A stretch of 64,000 nucleotides of DNA from Closterium sp. Naga37s-1 (taxonomy: Eukaryota; Streptophyta; Zygnematophyceae; Desmidiales; Closteriaceae), in assembly GCA_947471745.1 (NCBI GenBank), contig CANJKZ010000820.1, positions 4,182,501-4,246,500 on the forward strand, written 5' to 3'. Shown one piece after another: positions 53,042 through 62,800 of the stretch (positions are counted from its first letter, which is position 1; each line of letters starts with the position of its first letter). The notes beneath the pieces are model-generated. The model was not told the DNA's origin. It worked only from the letters and a program-made list of their open reading frames with translations, and did no database searches. Made by a program: the position numbers and the translations under genes.

Positions 53042-54146
53042 TCGACCCTCCTGGGTCGATCCTGTGGGTGGGCCCACCACCTCATGCTTCCGCTGCTGTA
53101 CTACTTGTCGGGCGCCTCGGTCGCGCGACGCCTTCTACTGAATTTTTTTTAGGGTTTTCAGCCCGCCGTGCGCCCCGAGGCGCGCGGCGGTTTCCTACCG
53201 TGGGGGACTCGCGCGCGCCCCCGCCCTGTCCGTCGCGGCGCCCTGGGGGACACGCGCGCTGCCCCCGCTGCCCCGTCGGTGGTCGTGTCGCCCCGCCACC
53301 CCGTCGCGCCGCCCTGGGGAGCCGCGTGCGACCCCCCGCTGCCCCGTCGACCCTCGCGTCGACCCGCGGGACCCGCGCGCGACCCCCGTCGACCCTCGCG
53401 TCGCCCCCGGGGACCCGCGAGCCGCCCCTGGAGCCGTGCGCGACCCCCCCGCTGCCCCGTCGCGGCGCCTTGGGGAGCCGCGCGCGGCCCCTCGCTGCCC
53501 CATGGTGGCGCCCTGGGGGCCGCGCGCCTCCCCCCTCGCCGTCCCCCGCGCTCCTACCCCGTACCACCCGTTTTAGGGTTTGGGGGTGGGGAGTGTGGGG
53601 GTGGCGGTTGTGGGGGTGCCGGTTGTGTGCCCCGTCCCCTACTCCTCCTCCTCCTCCGTCTCCCGCTGCTGCAGCTGCCGCTCAGGGGGGTGGGTGTGTG
53701 GGAGCCGCAGGAGTGGTGCTAGGGGGGTGACGTGGGAGTGGAGCTAGAGGTACAGCAGGGGGTGTGTGGAAAGGAGTTGGGACTGTTTGGGGAGGCTGAG
53801 AGGAGGCCGCCGTCGTGTCGTGTGCAGCGCCTGTAGTCCGGAGCCCTCGCGCTCTCGGTAGCCCAGAGAGCCTTGCTGTGCCAGTCGCCTGTGGGTCCGT
53901 TGCTCCTGCCGCTTGTCGTAGCCGCGGAGTCAGATACTCCCGTAGTCCGGTGCCCTCGTGCGCTCGGTAGCCACTGTGCCAGTCCTCCTGTTGCCCGTGT
54001 GTCTGCAGCTTCAGCCGTCGTCTCCCATCTTCTCTCCCTTCACAATTTCTCCTCCTCACTTGCCCTCTGTGATCGCCTCTAGCTTTGCTTATAATTGTGA
54101 ACCTGCTCTATGACTGCTTGCTCTGCTGATTATACCCCACTTTGAC
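53042..54146 (+). other. Non-coding interior of element J
   Basis: 53150-53560 is a GC-rich leader with GCGCCCTGGGGA/GCCCCGTCG repeats like those of the autonomous copia elements. 53570-54146 is mixed sequence with a direct repeat of about 30 bp (GTAGTCCGG-GCCCTCG-...-CTCGGTAGCC at 53833 and 53943). Frames are Arg/Pro-rich artefacts. Confidence 0.75.
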
Positions 54147-54156
54147 TATGGGGGTG

Positions 54157-54298
54157 TGTCAGAATGTTATCATTGTCTAGCCTGCAGCGGGGTACTCTAT
54201 AGCGAGTACAACCCAATTAGGGTTTCCTATATGTATTCCTACTGCTGCTAGTGCAAACCCTCCTTTCTTCTTTTTACTTTCTACTGCTAGTTCTGATA
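54157..54298 (+). repeat. 3' LTR of element J (142 bp)
   Basis: One substitution relative to the 5' copy (CAGTGGGG to CAGCGGGG). Confidence 0.95.
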
Positions 54299-54303
54299 TA
54301 ACA

Positions 54304-54539
54304 TACACAACGGAAACCCACTAGTTCGAACTGCATATTGTCAGAAGTCTTGCCATTGTTGATTTTTTCTCTAAACTCCAAGCACTGAAGAAGGCACACA
54401 ACTTAAACTGCGTCAAACTGCTGAAGGATGTGCCAGCCAGTATTCACATGAGTAAATAGGGAACTCACAACAGCTCAACAGACAGATTGGATGAATTAAT
54501 AACATCCTTCGAAAATACTCAAATTACGGTACCGTACTA
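54304..54539. other. Host sequence downstream of the PRL1 fragment
   Basis: From about 54465 it is homologous to 30886-30948 (GATGAATTAAT.ACAT, ACTAGGAAA.CATGGCAA), i.e. PRL1 3'-flanking text. No gene. Confidence 0.5.
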
Positions 54540-55041
54540 GGAAAGCATGGCAACTTCCACCAAAACCATCTGTAGTGCACATGAACAATTCGTTTCAAAA
54601 GTGTCTCATGTCTTTGGGCGGCCGGAAATTGATCGGATGAGTCTCCGGAGTGGCGTTTTCGTCCTCCTTCCACATCTTGATGGTTTTATCCGCTTCACAT
54701 GTCACCAGGCGCTTGCCCGTCACGTCAAAGCCCATCGCATAGATGCCCGCCTCGCTGTCAAGCGAGATTGTGAAGGCAGGAAAAGCGGATGGAGGGAGGA
54801 GTAGGAGCAGGGGGGGAGGGTTGGTGAATGCGTGAAGAGCACTTGTGTGGGAGAGTTGGAAGAGCAGACCAGAGGAACAGACGGAACAGGAGAAACCACT
54901 GGCGAGAGAGAGTGTGAATCGATATGTTTTGAGCACACAGAGCACAGAGGGAGAGTGACGCACCGGGCTGCACGATCGTCTGTGTCTGCTGAAAGTTGTG
55001 TCCACTCTTCCAGTCCCAGAACCAGATGGACCCATTGTCAC
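54540..55041 (-). pseudogene. PRL1/PLRG1-like fragment, locus 3 (last two exons)
   Basis: The last exon (54595 to about 54765) encodes [40 protein letters not shown] and [10 protein letters not shown], the best-preserved C-terminus in the window. The exon before it (54964-55041) encodes [20 protein letters not shown] and TIVQPG without a stop. The splice acceptor of the last exon has lost its AG (the minus strand reads CACAATCTCGCTTGAC where locus 2 has TTCAGGTTCACTTGAC). Upstream the gene is replaced by the 33-bp minisatellite, so it is a fragment only. Confidence 0.85.
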
Positions 55042-55059
55042 CTGCACAGTGATCAGATC

Positions 55060-55672
55060 ACCCTTCACTCACTGCATGTTGTGCAGGAACTTGCCCTTCA
55101 CTCACAGCATGTTGTGCAGGAACTCGCCCTTCACTCACAGCATGTTGTGCAGGAACTCGCCCTTCACTCACAGCATGTTGTGCAGGAACTCGCCCTTCAC
55201 TCACAGCATGTTGTGCAGGAACTCGCCCTTCACTCACAGCATGTTGTGCAGGAACTCGCCCTTCACTCACAGCATGTTGTGCAGGAACTCGCCCTTCACT
55301 CACAGCATGTTGTGCAGGGACTCGCCCTTCACTCACAGCATGTTGTGCAGGAACTCGACCTTCACTCACAGCATGTTGTGCAGGAACTCGCCCTTCACTC
55401 ACAGCATGTTGTGCAGGAACTCGCCCTTCACTCACAGCATGTTGTGCAGGAACTCGCCCTTCACTCACAGCATGTTGTGCAGTGCAGGAACTCGCCCTTC
55501 ACTCACAGCATGTTGTGCAGGAACTCGCCCTTCACTCACAGCATGTTGTGCAGGAACTCGCCCTTCACTCACAGCATGTTGTGCAGGAACTCGCCCTTCA
55601 CTCACAGCATCTTGTGCAGGAACTCGCCCTTCACTCACAGCATGTTGTGCAGGAACTCGCCCTTCGCGCATA
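55060..55672 (-). repeat. 33-bp minisatellite derived from a PRL1 exon (about 18 units)
   Basis: Unit, on the plus strand, catgttgtgcaggaactcgc ccttcactcacag. Its minus strand reads VKGEFLHNML-stop in one frame, which is the conserved PRL1 segment LPKGEFLHNML at the end of an exon plus the start of the intron (GTGAG). Units are nearly identical; one carries a 5-bp insertion near 55482. Confidence 0.93.
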
Positions 55673-56137
55673 CCTTCGCTCATACTTTCTACTTTTTGAA
55701 CACTCTTGTGCAATCGTCGCTACTTCGATTCATTACACCCGTATCACCAGTCAAACCTTCGATCGGATACGCTCAATGCGTCGGATTTCGCATCTGACGC
55801 ATTGACCGCGTCAGAATCTTCCTTAATCCGCGTAGAAACGGATTTGCAAATGTTGAACAGCACTGAAAACTTCAGTCAACACCAACGGGGGGGTCTTAAA
55901 ATGTTTAATAGCAAAAGGGGGGTCCTTACAGATTAGACCATATTAAGCGTACACCCCCCCGCATCCCATTATTATTCCAGAGGGTCTTATATCCAGGAAA
56001 ATACGGGTGTATGTAGTAGCTTCTGAAGCTGTGGTTTTGGCAATAGATAGGAATCAAAACCATACCCTACTATTGCCTGATAATAGCGTTCTTTCAAACT
56101 ACAAGGACAACACGGCAGTGCACATGCACAATTCGTT
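55673..56137. other. Spacer between PRL1 locus 3 and locus 2
   Basis: Contains an imperfect 13-bp stem-loop at 55774-55805 (CAATGCGTC / GACGCATTG arms). From about 56110 it is PRL1 3' untranslated text. No gene. Confidence 0.5.
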
Positions 56138-57264
56138 TCAAAAGCGCCGCATATCTTTGGGCGGCCGGAAATTAATGGGATACCTCTCGGGCGTGGATTT
56201 TTTATCCTCTTTCCACATCTTGATAGTGTTATCCGCCTCACACGTCACCAGGCGCTTCCCCGTCATGTCAAAGCCCATCGCATAGATGCCCGCCTCGCTG
56301 TCAAGTGAACCTGAAAAAAACAGAAAGCAGATACCGGTAGAAGATATAAAGATGGCAGTCAAAGGGGAAGACGGCAGATAATATGTGTATATCAAGTGAG
56401 TGGGTGGTCTGGCATCAGAGGAAAAAGGTTTCTGAGAGAGGACATGACCTAGAGAGAGGAAAAGCCATGCAGAAGAAATGGAGAGTCCAACACTAGCTAA
56501 CAAAGAACACGCGGGACAGAGGAGAGAGTGGAGGAAGACGCACCGGGCTACACGATAGTCTGTGTCTGCTGGAAGTTGTGTCCGCTCTTCCAGTCCCAGA
56601 ACCAGATAGACCCGTTGTCACCTGTGATTATACATGTGTGGATGGGGATGATGGGTGCTGAGGTAACGATGGGGTAGGATGACCAATGTTAATGCACGAT
56701 GGTCGTCCAGTCCCAGAACCAGATGCAGATTGGGACCACAAGGATGCATCAGAGAGAAGTCAAGGAACGAGGAAGTTCAGGGGGTTCAGGGAAGATCTAG
56801 CAGGTTCTTGTGGGAAAAATAGATGTCGCAAGGCGACAAAAGAGGAAGGGAGTAGCAAGATTTCAAGAGCCTGGAAGAGGTTTCAAAAAAGGGAGGAAGA
56901 AGTGGAATAGAGGAGAGGAGAGGGGCTGGGGAGCAGAGGAGAGGGGCAAGGGAGAGAGGCGGGGGAGCGAACCTCCTGAGGCGAGCACGTTGTCCTCGTT
57001 CACATCTGCTGTGTTGATGATGGTGCGCTGCTGTGAGCTGCGGTGGAGAGCGATGTAAAGGGGTGCGGGGTGGGGTAGAAGCAGGCAGGATGGATAGAGG
57101 GTAATCAGCAATGCAAGTAAGTAGGCACTCTGCACGAACGAGTCTCAGTGGCGGTATGAGAGAAGAAAATGTGCAGCCCATGATTGAGAGAGGTCCTTGT
57201 TTGAATCCTATGAAAAAACAAAATATATTAAGAAGACAAGAATAATCTCGTGTACCTTGTGCAG

Positions 57265-57440
57265 GGACTCGCCTTTGGGCAGTTCGTACGAAATCACAGT
57301 AGCATAACATGAGATGCATACAAATGAACAGGGAAAAACAAACAAATACAAAGGGAGGGAGAGGGAGGGAGGGCATGGAAGGGCTCACAGCATGTTGTGC
57401 AGGAACTCCTCCTTGGGTAGTTCGTACTTCAGCGCAAAGG
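57265..57440 (-). repeat. Extra decayed copies of the PRL1 KYxLPKGEFLHNM exon, locus 2
   Basis: Partial copies near 57265-57295 and 57385-57435, matching those in locus 1. Confidence 0.72.
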
Positions 57441-57936
57441 CATAGCATGATGTGCACACCAGGAATGAACTAAGAGGAGGAAGAGAGGGAGGGCGGGCAG
57501 CACGGGCCTCACAGCATGTTGTGCAGGAACTCGCCCTTGGGCAGTTTGTACTTCTTTATGTTGTCCGCTGATGCCGACACAAACGTCTTCCTGCCCATGG
57601 GGGGGGGGGGGGGGAGGAGCATGGTAAGAAACAGAGGGAATGATGCCAGGAGTCGAAGAAATGGACTCAGTGAGACCGGGCACACATGGCAGCAGAGATT
57701 GCAGGGCCGTAGGGCACGATGAGCATTGGCCAGGCAGGGGGGGGGGGAGGGGGGAGGCTTACTCGAAGGGGTGCTTAGAGAGGGCTCGGACAGACTTCTT
57801 GTGGTAGGCTAGGGTTGACATGGCCTCGCCTGGTGGCACGTGGGGTACACACAACACAACCAAGATGCGCAGAGATGAGATCATGCAAAGCTCCCTTCGA
57901 CTTTGATTGGTCACATACACACATGTCCACATGCCA

Positions 57937-58455
57937 ACGCATGGGAGAGCATGGCAATGAATGGGAGAGCGTGGCAACGCATGGTAGAGCGTGGCAACGC
58001 ATGGTAGAGCGTGGCAACGCATGGTAGAGCGTGGCAACGCATGGTAGAGCGTGGCAACGCATGGTAGAGCGTGGCAACGCATGGTAGAGCGTGGCAACGC
58101 ATGGTAGAGCGTGGCAACGCATGGTAGAGCGTGGCAACGCATGGTAGAGCGTGGCAACGCATGGTAGAGCGTGGCAACGCATGGTAGAGCGTGGCAACGC
58201 ATGGTAGAGCGTGGCAACGCATGGTAGAGCGTGGCAACGCATGGTAGAGCGTGGCAACGCATGGTAGAGCGTGGCAACGCATGGTAGAGCGTGGCAACGC
58301 ATGGTAGAGCGTGGCAACGCATGGTAGAGCGTGGCAACGCATGGTAGAGCGTGGCAACGCATGGTAGAGCGTGGCAACGCATGGTAGAGCGTGGCAACGC
58401 ATGGTAGAGCGTGGCAACGCATGGTAGAGCGTGGCAACGCATGGTAGAGGGAGGC
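57937..58455. repeat. 20-bp minisatellite, locus 2 (about 26 units)
   Basis: gtagagcgtggcaacgcatg, almost perfect units. About 9 units at the same place in locus 1. Confidence 0.95.
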
Positions 58456-58510
58456 ATAGAACTCACCTGCTGCCAGGTCCCAGAGTTTGACGGTTACCTC
58501 TCCTCTTACC

Positions 58511-58565
58511 TCGGATCTTCTGAAGATGTTCTGTGAGAGTCGGCTTCAGCACGTTTCTGAAGACA
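58511..58565 (-). repeat. Duplicated WD-exon end fused to the next exon, locus 2
   Basis: The minus strand reads LKPTLTEHLQKIRG, a diverged copy of LKLTLTGHIEQI(R) 170 bp upstream, joined by 12 bp to TVKLWDLAAG. The join marks the deletion of the central WD repeats. The same join occurs in locus 1 (32230-32310). Confidence 0.7.
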
Positions 58566-59104
58566 CGCCCTCACCTCTAGGCATCCCTCCTCACCTTTCT
58601 GCATCCATCATCTTCACCTCGCCTCAATCTTCCTCACCTCTCCCCATCCCTCCTCATCCCTCTTCACCTCGCCCCACCCCCCCTCAACGCGGATCTGCTC
58701 AATGTGGCCTGTGAGAGTCAGCTTCAGCTTGCCTGTCGCCAGCTCCCAGATCTGCACGCACAAGGAAGGGTGAATGGATGGTGAAGAACACATGAATCAC
58801 AAAAATGCAACAGTACAGCACGGGACATGCGAAAAAGTGGGGGTAGGGTGGGTGGGAGTGGGGGGCAACACCTCAAACGCCACTGAGCGCACCCACCCCA
58901 TGCGCCCACTGATCACCTGGGGCGGGCTGGTTGGGGGGATGGGAAGGAGGTGCGAGGACAGGGTGAGAGAGGTGAGGAAAGAGGGAGTAGGCTTGTGCCA
59001 AAGGCAATAGCAAAGGGGGACAAGGGAAGACCAATCCGCTAGCAGTAGTATGAGTGTTCTGGAGAGATGGTCGGTCAAGCATAGAGAGCAGGCCCAGAGG
59101 GTGG

Positions 59105-59235
59105 TTGGGGTCGGGTCGGGTTGGATTGGGTAGGGTTGGGCTGGGTTGGGTTGGGTTGGGTTGGGTTGGGTTGGGTTGGGTTGGGTTGGGTTGGGTTGGG
59201 TTGGGTTGGGTTGGGTTGGGTTGGGTTGGGTTGGC
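59105..59235. repeat. GGGTT pentanucleotide array, locus 2 (expanded)
   Basis: About 25 units against about 8 in locus 1. Confidence 0.93.
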
Positions 59236-59314
59236 ACTGACCCAGTATTCTTCCAGGGCGGGTGCCACTCAGGCTTGGCCCACTTGCTGGGCAGACGGCG
59301 ACTGATGGCTGTTC

Positions 59315-59745
59315 CTGCCGCCACTGCAGCTGCAGCCACTGCTGCTGCCGCCACTGCTGCTGCAGCCACAGCTGCTGCCGCAACTGCTGCTGCCGCCACT
59401 GCTGCTGTAGTCACAGCTGCTGCCGCAACTGCAGCTGCAGCCACTGCTGCTGCCGCCACTGCTGCTGCAGCCACAGCTGCTGCCGCAACTGCTGCTGCCG
59501 CCACTGCTGCTGTAGTCACAGCTGCTGCCGCAACTGCAGCTGCAGCCACTGCTGCTGCCGCCACTGCTGCTGCAGCCACAGCTGCTGCCGCAACTGCTGC
59601 TGCCGCCACTGCTGCTGTAGTCACAGCTGCTGCCGCAACTGCTGCTGCCGCCACTGCTGCTGTAATCACTGCTGCTGCCGCCACTGCTGCTGCCGCCACT
59701 TCTGCTGTTGCTGCTGCTGCTGCCGCCACTGCTGCTGCCGCTGTT
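59315..59745. repeat. GCTGCTGCCGCCACT-type 15-bp array, locus 2
   Basis: Imperfect 15-bp units arranged in a higher-order repeat of about 120 bp (TAGTCACAGCTGCTGCCGCA recurs). Locus 1 has a short counterpart at 32950-33030. Ala/Val-rich frames here are artefacts. Confidence 0.88.
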
Positions 59746-61135
59746 GGTTGGGGGGATGGGTAGGCAGCAGAGGAGGAGTGTCCAGCAGAGGAGGAGTGTC
59801 CAGCAGAGGAGGAGTGTCCAGCAGAGGAGGAGTGTCCAGCAGAGGAGGAGTGTCCAGCAGAGGAGGAGTGTCCAGCAGAGGAGGAGTGTCCAGCAGAGGA
59901 GGAGTGTCCAGCAGAGGAGGAGTGTCCAGCAGAGGAGGAGTGTCCAGCAGAGGAGGAGTGTCCAGCAGAGGAGGAGTGTCCAGCAGAGGAGGAGTGTCCA
60001 GCAGAGGAGGAGTGTCCAGCAGAGGAGGAGTGTCCAGCAGAGGAGGAGTGTCCAGCAGAGGAGGAGTGTCCAGCAGAGGAGGAGTGTCCAGCAGAGGAGG
60101 AGTGTCCAGCAGAGGAGTGTCCAGCAGAGGAGGAGTGTCCAGCAGAGGAGGAGTGTCCAGCAGAGGAGGAGTGTCCAGCAGAGGAGGAGTGTCCAGCAGA
60201 GGAGGAGTGTCCAGCAGAGGAGGAGTGTCCAGCAGAGGAGGAGTGTCCAGCAGAGGAGGAGTGTCCAGCAGAGGAGGAGTGTCCAGCAGAGGAGGAGTGT
60301 CCAGCAGAGGAGGAGTGTCCAGCAGAGGAGGAGTGTCCAGCAGAGGAGGAGTGTCCAGCAGAGGAGGAGTGTCCAGCAGAGGAGGAGTGTCCAGCAGAGG
60401 AGGAGTGTCTAGCAGAGGAGGAGTGTCCAGCAGAGGAGGAGTGTCCAGCAGAGGAGGAGTGTCCAGCAGAGGAGGAGTGTCCAGCAGAGGAGGAGTGTCT
60501 AGCAGAAGAGAGTCTGCTACAGGTTCGGCTGCAAGTTCGGCTGTTGCAGGCTCGGCTGAAGGTTCAGCTGCAGGAACGGCTGCAGGTTTGGCTGCAGGTT
60601 CGGCTGCAGGATCAGCTGCAGGTTCTGGAGCTGATGAAGCACGATTTGGAGTTGGAACCCCTTCAGCAGCGACAGCACCAGTGGCAGCAGTAGTAGTAGC
60701 AGCACAAGTAAGGGGAGCAGTAGCGGGAGCAGTAGGGGGAGCAGTAGCGGGAGCAGTAGGGGGAGCAGTAGGGGGAACAGTAGGGGGAGCAGAAGGGGGA
60801 GCAGTCGGGAGAGCAGTAGGGGGAGCAGTGGGGGGAGCAGTAGGGGGGGCACTGGGGGGAGCAGAAGGGGGACCAGTAGGGGGAACAGAGGCGGGAGGAG
60901 TGGGGGGAACAGTAGGGGGAGCGGTGGGGGGAGCACGTTCCACATCCTCCATCGCCACTGGTATGTGAGACTCGCCAGCACCAGCAGCGGCAGCGGACGA
61001 AGAGTGGTTTTGGGATGAGGAAACGGGAAGAACAGAAGTCACAACACGATCAGCAGAATCAGCATCGGGATGAGCAAGATGCACCCGCATGCTTTCCCCA
61101 AATCTCCCTACGCTGGGACCCTTACTTCCCTCCAT
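59666..61135 (-). CDS. Pro/Thr/Ala-rich frame with expanded LLDTPP repeats, locus 2
   Basis: Homologue of 32984-34371. The non-repetitive part (RFGESMRVHLAHPDADSADR, VLPVSSSQNHSSS, HIPVAMEDVERA) is at 60940-61135, then TAPPTVPPT repeats, AEPAAKPAAVP repeats, and about 41 LLDTPP units from the 18-bp array. No recognised domain. The conserved frame in both loci suggests it was coding, possibly the N-terminus of the PRL1-like gene, but the host gene is already a pseudogene. Confidence 0.4.
   Translation of the reverse strand: MEGSKGPSVGRFGESMRVHLAHPDADSADRVVTSVLPVSSSQNHSSSAAAAGAGESHIPVAMEDVERAPPTAPPTVPPTPPASVPPTGPPSAPPSAPPTAPPTAPPTALPTAPPSAPPTVPPTAPPTAPATAPPTAPATAPLTCAATTTAATGAVAAEGVPTPNRASSAPEPAADPAAEPAAKPAAVPAAEPSAEPATAELAAEPVADSLLLDTPPLLDTPPLLDTPPLLDTPPLLDTPPLLDTPPLLDTPPLLDTPPLLDTPPLLDTPPLLDTPPLLDTPPLLDTPPLLDTPPLLDTPPLLDTPPLLDTPPLLDTPPLLDTPPLLDTPPLLDTPPLLDTPLLDTPPLLDTPPLLDTPPLLDTPPLLDTPPLLDTPPLLDTPPLLDTPPLLDTPPLLDTPPLLDTPPLLDTPPLLDTPPLLDTPPLLDTPPLLDTPPLLDTPPLLDTPPLLDTPPLLPTHPPNQQRQQQWRQQQQQQQKWRQQQWRQQQ
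59763..60510. repeat. 18-bp minisatellite, locus 2 (about 41 units)
   Basis: Unit cagaggaggagtgtccag, one short unit near 60112 and a few CTAG variants. Locus 1 has about two units (33044-33085). Confidence 0.96.
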
Positions 61136-61871
61136 TCGTCCTCCCTCGCTGCACCCGCCGTCGTCTGCTGCACCGCCCTCGAAACACCTCGACCTCCTTG
61201 ACCTTGCTGCTCGATTCTCGGAGAATGTTTTGCACTGTTGGGAGGGTTGGGGTGCAGTGCAGTGCGATGAGGATGGGTTTGAGTGCGGACCAGATTTGAT
61301 ACCGAAAATTTACTAGGTTATGAAAACGGGATAATCAGCCACAAACTAGTCTAGGTCAGTTAGGATACCGATGACGGGAGGGCCTGTTGGTAGTTGGGGA
61401 GGGGAGGGAAGGCAATCGGGAGGGTGTGTGTAGGGTGTTACAGAGGTTGCGTGGCGAAATGTGTTAGGCTGAGCTTGTCTCGCAAGTCAAGATCCTCGGC
61501 AGGGTCAGGGTCGACATCCAATCCAATCCAACTCGATTTGGATCGACTCAAAGTCAACTCAACTCGGGATATTGCTCGTGTCTAATCTGGAAACACCTCC
61601 ACTTTCTCCTCCACCTCATGTGTTTCAACGTGCACTGTTGGGGAGCGAGGGAGCAGGGCAACTGTTGAGTGCCACCAGAATCGGCACCAACCGCCGCACT
61701 GATTGACATACTTCTTACGCGTTGCTTGGAGAATTATTTGCATTGGTGCAGTGCACGCTAGTGGAGTGTGGTGCTATGGAGTGCAGTGACGAGCAGTGGG
61801 TTGTAGTGGGTTGAAGTGCGGTGCAGTGTGTTTGTATATGAATATGATACTGAAATTATAGGTGTACTCAC
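61136..61871. other. Region between the Pro-rich frame and the SP-RING exons, locus 2
   Basis: 61136-61172 matches 33770-33803, then 61178 onward matches 40996 onward. About 780 bp present in locus 1 (either side of element K), including most of the EVEVFPDGRWRK exon, is therefore missing here. Only SSSKVKEVEVF remains of that exon (about 61180-61225). Confidence 0.75.
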
Positions 61872-62154
61872 TGAATCCATCTAGGAACAACTCGGACCAC
61901 AGCAGCTGCTGGTAGCAAGTAGGGCAGCGCCACGCCCGTTTAACGTTCCTCCCGAAGCCTTGGTTCATGCGAAGGTAAGGCGAGAGATCGAACGTGCTCT
62001 CATGGCAGCACTTCTTGCCGTGCACTGGCACCTGCAGTAGAAGAAAGGAGAATGTGGGATGGGAAAATCAGAATAAAATGTTTGAACCTTGTAGGAGATC
62101 GGTTGAACGTGCTCTCATCATAACACTTCTTGCTCTGCATTGATACCTGGGGGG

Positions 62155-62365
62155 GTGGGGCAGGGGCGGGGAAGGGGGGGAAGAGAGGACAAGGCGGGGC
62201 AGGGGGAGGGGGAGGTGGGAGCGGGAAGGGGGAGCGGGAGGGGGAGGGGGAGCGGGAGGGGGAGGGGGAGGGGGAGGGGGAGGGGGAGGGGGGAGGGGGA
62301 GGGGGAGGGGGAGCGGGAGGGGGAGGGGGAGGGGGAGGGGGAGGGGGAAGGGGAGGGGTGGGAGG
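62155..62365. repeat. GGGGGA-type purine array, locus 2
   Basis: Intronic array between the SP-RING exons, counterpart of 42005-42205. Confidence 0.9.
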
Positions 62366-62734
62366 AGGAGAAGGAGATCGAGGACAAGATGAAAGGAGGA
62401 AATAGAGGAGGGCAGGGATTGACAGAGGATCTGACCTTGATGCGGGCGAAGGAAAGAGGGCACTTGAGGCTGATCACACAGGCTTGTGATTCAACGCCGT
62501 CCTCCCTCGACTGTGCCGCTGCGTTTCTCACCATCTCCTCCACCACCACCTCACTCGCCCGCACCTTCCTCGTTAACATCACCTTCTCCTATGAGTAAAA
62601 GAGGAGAGAGGAAGCGGGGGAGCGGGAGAACGGGTCAATCCTCAACCTCGCGTGTTTGTTATCTTAGACATTCAGGAGTCAATTCTCATGCTCACTCGCC
62701 CGCACCTTTCTCTCTAGCATCGCTGCTCCCTGTG

Positions 62735-62800
62735 CCGCCACTCCCTCACCGAGAGTGCAGCTCCTCCCACTCCCTCACCGAGAGTGCAGCTCCTCCCACT
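62735..62800. repeat. Unexpanded counterpart of the 27-bp minisatellite, locus 2
   Basis: Two units of 29 bp (tccctcaccgagagtgcagc, then tcctcccac), i.e. GAGAG where locus 1 has GAG. Confidence 0.9.

Larger units (their letters stand above)
52885..54298 (+). mobile_element. Non-autonomous LTR element J (TSD TAACA)
   Basis: 1414 bp. The two 142-bp LTRs (52885-53026, 54157-54298) differ at one position, and TAACA flanks both ends (52880-52884, 54299-54303). It has a perfect primer site and the purine tract ACTATGGGGGTG shared with copia elements C and D, but encodes no gag, protease, integrase or RT. It is therefore a large deletion derivative, presumably mobilised by a copia relative. It is the youngest insertion here by LTR identity. 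Confidence 0.95.
56138..59320 (-). pseudogene. PRL1/PLRG1-like WD40 gene, locus 2
   Basis: Exon pieces on the minus strand, in coding order: RLPSKWAKPEWHPPWKN (about 59245-59310), VISGRMGWVRSVAFE (58872-58916), IWELATGKLKLTLTGHIEQI (about 58690-58751), TVKLWDLAAG (from 58467), STLAYHKKSVRALSKHPFE (57763-57829), SADNIKKYKLPKGEFLHNM (57513-57590), QQRTIINTADVNEDNVLASG (56973-57037), [20 protein letters not shown] (56544-56621) and [20 protein letters not shown] to the TGA (56138-56310). The phases of the last five exons agree, so these are real splice sites. Defects: TAG at 56548-56550 (TIVQPG Gln), a missing segment after VAFE, and loss of the central WD repeats. A stray IWFWDW copy lies at 56700-56722. 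Confidence 0.85.

Noticed and set aside
57937..58455. CRISPR-like array
   Set aside because: Units are contiguous with no unique spacers, and the context is eukaryotic. The same applies to the 18-, 27- and 33-bp arrays.
57759..58466. Cys/His-rich repeat protein (MRCHALPCVATLYH units), possibly zinc binding
   Set aside because: Translation of the 20-bp intronic minisatellite. Only the last codons overlap a true PRL1 exon, which is read in that frame by chance.
59105..59235. Interstitial telomere repeat
   Set aside because: The unit is GGGTT, not TTTAGGG or another known plant telomere motif, and it sits in a gene intron.
59708..60412. Plus-strand Gln/Arg/Ser repeat protein
   Set aside because: Shadow of the 18-bp minisatellite; no flanking conserved coding sequence.
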